Below are positions 6,903 through 12,652 of a stretch of DNA of 12,652 nucleotides, piece after piece. Position numbers and translations under genes: made by a program. How positions within the stretch are numbered: the first letter of the stretch is position 1; every line of letters starts with the position of its first letter. Below the pieces are notes generated by a model. It was not told the origin of the DNA, made no database searches, and was given only the letters and a program-made list of their open reading frames with translations. Source of the DNA: Candidatus Gastranaerophilales bacterium (GTDB lineage Bacteria; Cyanobacteriota; Vampirovibrionia; Gastranaerophilales; Gastranaerophilaceae). Where the stretch lies: NCBI GenBank assembly GCA_023662705.1, contig JAMPIM010000047.1, positions 1 through 12,652 on the forward strand, given 5' to 3'.

Positions 6903-6908
6903 AATAAT
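6903..6908 (+). promoter_or_regulatory. Possible -10 box of the MCE gene (leaderless?)
   Basis: AATAAT ends 6 bases before the ATG at 6915, and there is no ribosome binding site. The -35 region is poor. An alternative pair, TTATCA (6864-6869) and CATAAT (6888-6893) with 18-base spacing, would give a leader of about 15 bases. The region is very AT-rich, so chance matches are easy. Confidence 0.25.
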
Positions 6909-6914
6909 TCAATT

Positions 6915-7799
6915 ATGAAACGGGAATATTTGTATTACATTATTATAATTACAGGACTCTTATTCTTTTTATACTATATTTGGGGGCAAATTCGTATTAC
7001 TGTAGATTTTGAAGAACTCGAACCTTTCAGACGAAGTCTTCCTGTGTATTACAAAGGTTTTAAACTCGGTCATACCGTCAAGGTATATCCGAGTCCCGAT
7101 TTTCATTCTACCCGTGTGGATATGAAAATAAGACTAAGACAACTTAAACTCCCTGCTAACACAAAAGCAATGATTCGACGTAAAGATAAAAAAGATTATA
7201 TCGAACTGATTTACCCTGACAGTCCGTATCTTGCACATCTTCGCAATCATTCCTTATTGGAAGGTACTAAAGGTATCAATTTTGAAAACTTTATGCAAGA
7301 ACAGGCAAACAACGGCGGTTTGGACGAAATAAAAGAAAATGTAAACGAAACAATCAAATCAGCAGGAGGAACATTCAACGCTCTTACCGAAATGATAAAT
7401 GTTATGACGGGTATTTTAGAAGACGTTAAACCTACTATCAACGACACTGTCCAGAATGTTAATCTTGCATCAAGAAACCTTGCTGATGCTTCTTATCACG
7501 TTCAAAGCTCATTACAGCAGGGCTATATCAATACTACTCTGGAAAACCTTGAACGCACAAGCAGAAACCTTGTTATGACAACACAAAACATAACAGGAGT
7601 TACAAATAACGTCAATAATAACAGTATTAACTTAATTAACTGCGTAATCAGAAATGTAAACACAGTTGTAAGCAACATAAACGAAATCATCATAGGCTTA
7701 GGCGAAACTCTCAAAAAACGCTTTGCAGGCATTAGATTGATTTTCGGCAGAGCGATTGATTGCGGGGATAAATATGGAGTTAATGATTGTGAAAAATAA
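6915..7799 (+). CDS. MCE-domain (MlaD-like) membrane-anchored lipid-transport protein
   Basis: A 294-residue protein with one N-terminal membrane anchor (about 5-24), an MCE beta-barrel domain (about 26-120) with the family segment LPVYYKGFKLGHTVKVY (42-58), and a long helical, Asn/Thr-rich segment (about 135-265). It ends in a short amphipathic tail with C283 and C292. MCE proteins form hexameric rings in the periplasm that pass phospholipids or other hydrophobic molecules between inner and outer membranes, powered by an MlaE-type permease and MlaF-type ATPase. Neither partner is in the window, so this is an orphan copy. The helical tail could form the central tube seen in some MCE proteins. 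No ribosome site precedes the start. The gene ends 2 bases before the convergent small membrane protein gene. Confidence 0.85.
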   Translation: MKREYLYYIIIITGLLFFLYYIWGQIRITVDFEELEPFRRSLPVYYKGFKLGHTVKVYPSPDFHSTRVDMKIRLRQLKLPANTKAMIRRKDKKDYIELIYPDSPYLAHLRNHSLLEGTKGINFENFMQEQANNGGLDEIKENVNETIKSAGGTFNALTEMINVMTGILEDVKPTINDTVQNVNLASRNLADASYHVQSSLQQGYINTTLENLERTSRNLVMTTQNITGVTNNVNNNSINLINCVIRNVNTVVSNINEIIIGLGETLKKRFAGIRLIFGRAIDCGDKYGVNDCEK

Positions 7800-7801
7800 A
7801 A

Positions 7802-8158
7802 CTATTTCCAATCAGTCTTATCCAAAAACGCTCTAACAGCACCCTGCAAATCATCGGGAGTTTCCAAGGAAACTTCACCATCAGGAGTTTTTGCTCCGCT
7901 TGAAAATCCTTCGCGCACTTTATTATAAAGACTCAACATCAAAAAGATAATTAGAGAAGAAGCACCGACTCCGCCCATTGCAAACAAAAACTTCTTCGCA
8001 ATTTTACGTTTGCTGACAGGCTGTTTATATTGAACGGCAGGTGTTACAACTTCTTCCTGAATATTTTCTTCTGTCGGTTCATGACATGGCACTGCCTGTA
8101 CTTGTACAGGTAGTGCCAGCATTGTTAAAATCATTATTGCAAAAATTTTACTCTTCAT
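7802..8158 (-). CDS. Small secreted/membrane protein of unknown function
   Basis: A 118-residue protein if started at the ATG at 8158. This start gives a textbook signal peptide (MKSKIFAIMILTMLALPVQVQA, likely cleavage after residue 22). The frame is open further upstream to 8278, but that extension is lysine-rich and only mirrors the basic tail of the overlapping ribonuclease gene, so I reject it. A second hydrophobic segment at about 55-77 (FLFAMGGVGASSLIIFLML) is a membrane helix, and the C-terminal part is polar, ending FLDKTDWK. I do not recognise the family. The gene overlaps the RNase E/G stop by 11 bases and is presumably co-transcribed and coupled with it. Its 5' coding region carries a strong hairpin (8087-8118). 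The position is where rplU would be expected in many genomes. Confidence 0.75.
   Translation of the reverse strand: MKSKIFAIMILTMLALPVQVQAVPCHEPTEENIQEEVVTPAVQYKQPVSKRKIAKKFLFAMGGVGASSLIIFLMLSLYNKVREGFSSGAKTPDGEVSLETPDDLQGAVRAFLDKTDWK
8087..8118. repeat. 15-bp-arm near-perfect inverted repeat in the small membrane protein gene
   Basis: Left arm TGGCACTGCCTGTAC (8087-8101) and right arm GTACAGGTAGTGCCA (8104-8118) flank two bases and pair at 14 of 15 positions. The odd pair is G-U in plus-strand RNA and A-C in the gene's own mRNA. It covers the codons around the signal-peptide cleavage site. No T tract follows on either strand, so it is not a standard terminator. Confidence 0.85.
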
Positions 8159-9872
8159 TTGTACTTTCTGCTTCAGTTTTCTTTTTAGTTGTACGTGTTC
8201 TCTTTTGAGTACCTCTGTTTGGTCTGCGTCCGCGGGTTGTTTTCTTAGGAGCTTCTTCTGCTTCGGCTTCAACCGCAAGAGTTTCTTCTACAACAGGAGC
8301 AACTTCCGGTTGTGGAGCAATTACAGGTTCAATTTCAGCACCTTCGGTTAGAACTGTTTGAGCAAGATTTTCATCACTCACTTCTTGTTTTACCTTTTTC
8401 TTATCAAATTTTGGTTTTCTGGAATTACGCTTTTTAGTTTCTTTTTCCTGAACTACTTCCTGAACCTCTGCTTGAGCTTCTACAGAAGGATTTGTAACTT
8501 CTTCAAGTTTTTCTTCCTGAACGATTGGAGTTTCTTTTACTTCTGTTTCAGGTTTGTTATTGAACTTATTAAATTTATTTTTCTTATTGCCCATTGGAAG
8601 CTTCAATTTAGCAGCTTTTGCCCTGTATTCACCCTCAGATGTAGCAGAAGCGAACTTAATATCTTCCATAATATATCCGTTGCCTTGGCAATGAGGACAG
8701 CGTTTTGCAAAAATTTCACTGATTGCCTGCCCTTGTCTGTGACGGGTCATTTCAACAAGCCCTAAGTCTGATAACTGACCGACTTGTGGTTTTGCTTTAT
8801 CAGCTTCAACCGCAATTTCAAGCTCTTCCATCATTGTAAGTTTATCAACGCGCGAATTCATATCAATAAAGTCGATAATAATCATACCACCGATGTTGCG
8901 GAGTCTTAACTGGCGTGCAATCTCATGAACCGCTTCAATATTAGTTTTCAAAATTGTTTCGTCTTGAGTTGCCGAATTAGTAAACTTACCGCTGTTAACG
9001 TCAATAACTGTCAAAGCTTCTGTTGTCTGGATAAACAAATATCCGCCTGACGGAAGATTAACCTTCATTGATAAAGCCGCTTTAATTTCTTTATGAATAT
9101 CCATCGCAACTAACAACGGTTCAGAACCTTTGTATAGAGTTACATTGATATTCTTATTCATGTGCCAGTTTTGAAGAATATTTTGCACACGGCTCAGAGC
9201 AAATCCTGTATCAACAATAATTTCCTGCGTATTTTCGTTACAGCATTCACGAATAACTCTGTATAACAAATCCTGATCTCTGTATAAAAGATTTGGAGGA
9301 GTCAGGCTTTCAGCAGAAGTTACAATATTGTTCCATTTTTCCAAAAGGATTTCTAAATCTTCCTGAATATCAGCTTCTGTCTGACCTTCAGCTTCTGTTC
9401 TTACAATAATACCTACACCTACAGGCTTAAGAAGATTAACAACTGATTTTAATCTTGCTCTTTCTTTAGCAGAAGTAATTTTTTTACTTACGTTAATACC
9501 TGTTTCGTTTGGCATAAGTACCAAAAATCTGCCCGGAAGCGAAATTTCTGTAGTTACACGAGGACCTTTGTGTCCGACAGGCTCTTTAACAACCTGAACA
9601 ACCATTTTTTGTTTAGGTTTAACTTTATCCTGCAAAGCACCTTTACCCGGGATATCCTGCGCGTGCAAGAAGCCCATTTTATCAGAACCTACATTTACGA
9701 ATGCTGCCTCAATACTTGGCAAAATATTTTCAACCTGTGCAAGGTAAACATCTCCGAGGATTATTTCTCCTCTGTGTACATAAAATTCTGCTACTTTTCC
9801 ATTCTCTACAACCGCAGCAATATTATCGCGCTCAGCTATAATAATCTTGTTAGCGACATTTGTTTCTTTCAT
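8148..9872 (-). CDS. rng: RNase E/G family endoribonuclease
   Basis: A 574-residue single-strand endoribonuclease for mRNA decay and RNA maturation. The S1 RNA-binding domain spans about 36-115 (GDVYLAQVENILPSIEAAFVNVG). The catalytic magnesium ligands appear as D291 in TVIDVNSGKFT and D334 in IIIDFIDMN, equivalent to D303 and D346 of E. coli RNase E. The zinc-link cysteines are C392 and C395 (RCPHC), used for dimer-dimer assembly. After about residue 405 comes a 170-residue low-complexity tail with acidic Glu/Val/Ala stretches between basic patches (RNSRKPKFDKKKVK at 482-495 and RGRRPNRGTQKR at 547-558). Tails of this kind bind RNA or partner proteins in RNase E. The tail makes it longer than E. 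coli RNase G (489) but far shorter than E. coli RNase E. AAAGGA (plus 9881-9886) is the ribosome site. It starts 15 bases after the radical SAM gene. Confidence 0.95.
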   Translation of the reverse strand: MKETNVANKIIIAERDNIAAVVENGKVAEFYVHRGEIILGDVYLAQVENILPSIEAAFVNVGSDKMGFLHAQDIPGKGALQDKVKPKQKMVVQVVKEPVGHKGPRVTTEISLPGRFLVLMPNETGINVSKKITSAKERARLKSVVNLLKPVGVGIIVRTEAEGQTEADIQEDLEILLEKWNNIVTSAESLTPPNLLYRDQDLLYRVIRECCNENTQEIIVDTGFALSRVQNILQNWHMNKNINVTLYKGSEPLLVAMDIHKEIKAALSMKVNLPSGGYLFIQTTEALTVIDVNSGKFTNSATQDETILKTNIEAVHEIARQLRLRNIGGMIIIDFIDMNSRVDKLTMMEELEIAVEADKAKPQVGQLSDLGLVEMTRHRQGQAISEIFAKRCPHCQGNGYIMEDIKFASATSEGEYRAKAAKLKLPMGNKKNKFNKFNNKPETEVKETPIVQEEKLEEVTNPSVEAQAEVQEVVQEKETKKRNSRKPKFDKKKVKQEVSDENLAQTVLTEGAEIEPVIAPQPEVAPVVEETLAVEAEAEEAPKKTTRGRRPNRGTQKRTRTTKKKTEAESTNEE

Positions 9873-9887
9873 TCTCTAAATCCTTTA

Positions 9888-12422
9888 CTATAATTCTCTT
9901 AACTTTTCGTCAAGGAAACGGAGTCTTGTGATATTGTATAACCTCTCTGAATCGACAAGTTCCATTAAGTTATCTGCTCTTAGCGCAGGTATCTCTGAAC
10001 CCTGACCGGTTTTAAGATGTATGAACAGACTATTCTCTTCAAATCTATAACTGCCGATAGATTTCTTAAAATCTGTTGTTTTTTCTAAACCTTTTTTGTT
10101 TTTCTTCGTGATTAAAACCTCATCGGAAGATAAAACTCTCTCTACATCATAGCGGAATTTTTCAAAATTGTAAAGAGATTTTTCTTCAGATTTGAAATAC
10201 GGCTCAATCCTGTATTCCGCCCATTGTGCTTCGATTTCGACCGCTGTACAGTAGCGCTCTACAGGAGTCACAGAAACGATTTCAGCTCCATCTGGCAAAT
10301 TAGGATTAATAATATCTTTTAACTCCTGCTCATTAAGGTTGTCCAAAATCTCTATATCAATAAGCTCGCCGTTGCTTTCTGCAAACAATGGAAGCGCAAT
10401 CCCCATTGACACCTTCATTGTAGGGTTATAACCAAGTGTATAAGCCATATTTAAGCCTGTTCTAGCCAGCACTTTATGGAAAGTATTCTGCCAATCCAGA
10501 TGAGAGAAATACTTCAACAAACCTTTTTTAGTGATTTTCAGACGATATCTGTAAACAGGAATATTAGGGTCAGGATGAACAGTTCTCGGATCAGCCTGCT
10601 CAATTGTCACAATCTTTTGTCCTTCTTCTGATGCCGTATATGGTTTAGCAAGAACTTTATGAGTTTTAAGATTAGGACAAACCCCGCAATGAACACATTT
10701 ATTCTCGCAAGTCGGCTGGAGATTAAATTCACATCCTTGTGCAAATGCTTGTTTGTATTCATTCTTAAGCCAATCTTGTTCAATACCTACATTGATAAAA
10801 TTCCAAGGAAGGGCTTCATCTAATCCGTATTCTTTTTTTGCAAGTTCTTCCAGAGAAAATCCGCATTCTTCGGCGGTTTCTTTCCAAACATTTTTATCAA
10901 AATATTCGCCCCAAGCATCAAGATAACACCCTTTTTTATAAAGTGCTTCTATGTATTTACAAAGACTTGCATCACCGCGGGTAAGCACCGCTTCGATTTG
11001 AGAAACAAATTTCTCGTGGTAATTGATTTTCAAACCTTTAATATGTTTAGTCTTTTCTTTTAGATAATTAATATGCGCCGTAACCTCATCCAAATCCATC
11101 TGCGGACACCATTGGAACGGAGTGAACGGTTTCGGAACAAATATTGAAAGCGTACATGTTATTTCAAAACCGTGAGTTAAACCTTTTTCGCGTTTAAGTA
11201 ATTTTGCGCGGTATTTGATTTTATTCAAAAGCTCTGCCATCTCGTCCATATCTTCCATTGTTTCAGTTGGAAGTCCGCATATAAAATAAAACTTAAGTTT
11301 AGACCATCCGTTTTCATACAGGGTCAACGCTGCATTAATAATCTGCTCTTCTGAAATATTTTTCTTAATTACGTTGCGTAATCTTTGGCTGCCTGCTTCA
11401 GGCGCTAAAGTCATACCTGATTTACGAACAGACTGCACAAGATTTGCAAGTTCAAGATTAAACCCGTCAATACGCTGGCTTGGAAGAGATACAGAAATTT
11501 TTCGCTTATTAAAATCAACAGCAAGCTCTTTAATTACTTCTCTGATATTTGAATAATCATTCGAAGACAAAGAAAGTAAAGAATACTCATCATAGCCTGT
11601 ATTATTTACAAGCTCTTTCGTAATCTTGATAATATCTTCTGCCGAGCGTTCTCTAATAGGCAAAGTTACGTGCCCCGGTTGACAAAAACGGCACATACGA
11701 CCGCATCCGCGGCGAATTTCCACAATTGCTCTATCGTGTACTGAACTTGAAAACGGTATCGGATAAGAAGTTGAAGCGTATTCTAAAGTCAAAGGCGCAA
11801 GACGTTTTTCAACATCTCCGCCAACCTGCTGCGACCAACAGCCCTTGATTTTACAAAGTTCTTCAATTCTTTGTTTTCTTGGCATTCCCTTTGTTCGTTC
11901 TAAAACCTCACAAACTTCCACCATCATTTCTTCCCCGTCACCGATACAGAATACATCAATAAATTCTGCCATCGGCAAAGGATTAAACGCGCAAGGCCCG
12001 CCTGCTAAAACAATCGGCTCATCATCGAGTCTTTCATCATTCCTTACGGAAATTTTGGACATTTCTAACATTTTTAAGACTGTAGGATATGAAAGTTCAT
12101 ACTGCAAAGAGAAACCAATCCCGTCAAAGTCGCATAAAGCACGCTTTGATTCAACACCATAAAGAGCTTCAGGTTTAAAATCAGCCTCAGGAGCATAAGC
12201 CCTATCAGCCATAAAGCGTTCTACACTGTTAACCCTGTCATAAATTATTCTTACACCAAGATTGCTAATCCCAATTTCATATTTATCAGGAAACACAAAT
12301 GCAAATCTAACAGATGCTTTATCAAAATCTTTGTTACGTGATAAAAACTCTCCGCCAACATATTGATACGGCTTAGTTGCATTATATAAAGCTTCGTGCT
12401 GATCTCTAAAAAAACAATTCAT
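9888..12422 (-). CDS. Fused radical SAM protein (TIGR03960) + radical SAM-linked protein (TIGR03936)
   Basis: An 844-residue two-part protein. Residues about 40-200 form the B12-binding-like N-terminal domain of TIGR03960 (FPDKYEIGISNLG, GIGFSLQYELSYPTVL, GGPCAFNPLP, IGDGEE); no DxHxxG cobalamin motif is visible. The radical SAM core follows with CxxxCxxC at C240-C244-C247 (RRGCGRMCRFCQPG) and APEAGSQRLR at 340-349. A second cysteine cluster, C572-C576-C579-C582 plus C564, sits before the C-terminal TIGR03936/DUF2344 domain (about 622-844; KYFSHLDW, YTLGYNPTMKVSMG). The two parts are separate neighbouring genes in many bacteria and fused in others, usually next to rng. The biochemical reaction is unknown; linkage to rng suggests RNA or ribosome modification, but this is inference. 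A strong ribosome site (AAGGAG, plus 12428-12433) supports the start. Confidence 0.93.
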   Translation of the reverse strand: MNCFFRDQHEALYNATKPYQYVGGEFLSRNKDFDKASVRFAFVFPDKYEIGISNLGVRIIYDRVNSVERFMADRAYAPEADFKPEALYGVESKRALCDFDGIGFSLQYELSYPTVLKMLEMSKISVRNDERLDDEPIVLAGGPCAFNPLPMAEFIDVFCIGDGEEMMVEVCEVLERTKGMPRKQRIEELCKIKGCWSQQVGGDVEKRLAPLTLEYASTSYPIPFSSSVHDRAIVEIRRGCGRMCRFCQPGHVTLPIRERSAEDIIKITKELVNNTGYDEYSLLSLSSNDYSNIREVIKELAVDFNKRKISVSLPSQRIDGFNLELANLVQSVRKSGMTLAPEAGSQRLRNVIKKNISEEQIINAALTLYENGWSKLKFYFICGLPTETMEDMDEMAELLNKIKYRAKLLKREKGLTHGFEITCTLSIFVPKPFTPFQWCPQMDLDEVTAHINYLKEKTKHIKGLKINYHEKFVSQIEAVLTRGDASLCKYIEALYKKGCYLDAWGEYFDKNVWKETAEECGFSLEELAKKEYGLDEALPWNFINVGIEQDWLKNEYKQAFAQGCEFNLQPTCENKCVHCGVCPNLKTHKVLAKPYTASEEGQKIVTIEQADPRTVHPDPNIPVYRYRLKITKKGLLKYFSHLDWQNTFHKVLARTGLNMAYTLGYNPTMKVSMGIALPLFAESNGELIDIEILDNLNEQELKDIINPNLPDGAEIVSVTPVERYCTAVEIEAQWAEYRIEPYFKSEEKSLYNFEKFRYDVERVLSSDEVLITKKNKKGLEKTTDFKKSIGSYRFEENSLFIHLKTGQGSEIPALRADNLMELVDSERLYNITRLRFLDEKLREL

Positions 12423-12447
12423 AACTTCTCCTTGCTAATAAGCCAAT

Positions 12448-12464
12448 TTTATCACAAAGGGAAT
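12448..12464 (-). promoter_or_regulatory. Extended -10 and ATTCCCT motif upstream of the radical SAM-rng operon
   Basis: On the minus strand, TGTGATAAA forms an extended -10 (plus 12448-12456) with ATTCCCT immediately upstream. Initiation near 12441 would leave a leader of about 19 bases containing the AAGGAG ribosome site. The arrangement closely matches that before pflA. No strong -35 is visible. Confidence 0.42.
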
Positions 12465-12470
12465 AAACAA

Positions 12471-12530
12471 TTAATCCAACCAACGCGAATCCACTCGTAG
12501 TCCGTTCAAAAGGAGCACGGACGAGTCCAT
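12471..12530 (-). other. Possible 19-codon micro-ORF in the right-hand spacer
   Basis: ATG at 12530-12528 opens a 19-residue frame (MDSSVLLLNGLRVDSRWLD) ending in TAA at 12471. It has no ribosome site and largely coincides with the 12493-12526 hairpin, so the frame may be a by-product of the repeat. Its GC content is higher than the flanks. Listed only because it might be a leader peptide or repeat remnant. Confidence 0.15.
12493..12526. repeat. Hairpin 1 of the right-hand spacer
   Basis: ACTCG (12493-12497), a TAG bulge and TCCGT (12501-12505) pair with ACGGACGAGT (12517-12526) to give a 10-bp stem and an 11-base loop. It is GC-rich compared with its surroundings. No T tract follows directly on either strand. 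The loop contains GGAGC, complementary to the loop of hairpin 2. Confidence 0.65.
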
Positions 12531-12544
12531 AAAAAAGCTGGTAG

Positions 12545-12577
12545 TTTCAACTTTTGTGCTCCGCCCAAAAGTTGAAA
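12545..12577. repeat. Hairpin 2: perfect 11-bp inverted repeat
   Basis: TTTCAACTTTT (12545-12555) and AAAAGTTGAAA (12567-12577) form a perfect 11-bp stem with loop GTGCTCCGCCC. The loop's GTGCTCC is the exact reverse complement of GGAGCAC at 12512-12518. On the minus strand six T residues occur only after eight further bases, so it is at best a secondary terminator. Confidence 0.7.
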
Positions 12578-12578
12578 T

Positions 12579-12611
12579 AAAAAAAAGACCTTGAGTATTG
12601 TAACCAAGGCC
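12579..12611 (-). terminator. Intrinsic terminator of a gene beyond the right edge
   Basis: Read on the minus strand, GGCCTTG (12611-12605) pairs with CAAGGTC (12593-12587), a 7-bp stem with one G-U pair and an 11-base loop, followed at once by eight T residues (12586-12579). It would end transcription from a minus-strand gene to the right of the window. It also insulates the radical SAM-rng operon. Between it and 12423 no convincing protein gene is present. Confidence 0.7.
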
Positions 12612-12652
12612 TGTCCGTTTAAATAAGAAGAGAGAGCTTTATATATATATTA

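Noticed and set aside
8159..8278. 40-residue N-terminal extension of the small membrane protein
   Set aside because: It would bury the signal peptide and only mirrors the basic RNase tail in another frame.
8358..8765. 135-residue plus-strand frame rich in Phe and Ser opposite the RNase tail
   Set aside because: It is the antisense of Lys/Glu-rich low-complexity codons, which automatically yields Phe/Leu/Ser; no ribosome site.
12493..12526. tRNA or hammerhead ribozyme in the right-hand spacer
   Set aside because: GGACGAGTCC superficially recalls hammerhead core sequence, but CGAAA and the three-stem layout are missing, and no cloverleaf or T-loop can be drawn.
12640..12652. TA dinucleotide run at the right edge
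   Set aside because: It is short and common in AT-rich spacers; too close to the edge to interpret.
1..12652. CRISPR array, insertion sequence, phage genes or toxin-antitoxin pair
   Set aside because: No spaced direct repeats, transposase, integrase, phage structural or toxin families are recognisable in any frame.

Overview
The window looks like chromosomal DNA from a low-GC, diderm, fermentative gut-type bacterium. The best guess is the non-photosynthetic cyanobacterial sister class Vampirovibrionia/Melainabacteria (Gastranaerophilales). The guess rests on four things. The YidC carries a large extracytoplasmic insert between its conserved transmembrane segments, as I recall for cyanobacterial YidC. 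A fused radical SAM/TIGR03936 protein sits directly upstream of RNase E/G. MCE- and TonB-domain proteins imply an outer membrane. A pyruvate formate-lyase activase implies anaerobic fermentation. No rRNA or ribosomal protein gene is present to settle the taxonomy.

Left block (1-4102): a partial unknown gene at the edge; a minus-strand pair in which a CUT1-type sugar ABC permease overlaps a GT4 glycosyltransferase by one base; then, divergently, a 339-residue regulator made of four tandem GntR-like winged-helix domains and no visible ligand domain. The regulator runs tail-to-tail into ldcA (36-base overlap), and its probable intrinsic terminator lies inside the ldcA coding end.

Middle block (3266-7799): yidC and ldcA form a one-base-overlapping operon behind a near-consensus promoter. 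Divergent from it is a secreted TonB-C/TPR protein, which overlaps pflA tail-to-tail by 4 bases. pflA is divergent from an MCE (MlaD-like) membrane-anchored protein. The theme is envelope biogenesis: membrane protein insertion, muropeptide recycling, and lipid or energy transfer across the periplasm.

Right block (7802-12422): one minus-strand operon, radical SAM fusion -> RNase E/G -> small secreted or membrane protein. The rplU-rpmA genes often found after this pair are absent. The small gene contains a 15-bp-arm hairpin across its signal-peptide codons. The last 230 bases hold no convincing protein gene, but contain a terminator for a gene off the right edge and two linked hairpins of unknown role.

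Most interesting points: (1) the four-wHTH regulator overlapping the promoter of an orphan transporter gene; (2) all four plus-strand or divergent genes that lack a Shine-Dalgarno site have a -10-like hexamer 6-7 bases before their start codon, which suggests leaderless mRNAs, while the genes with good ribosome sites do not; (3) three convergent gene pairs that overlap or abut; (4) unexplained strong inverted repeats at 8087-8118 and 12493-12577.
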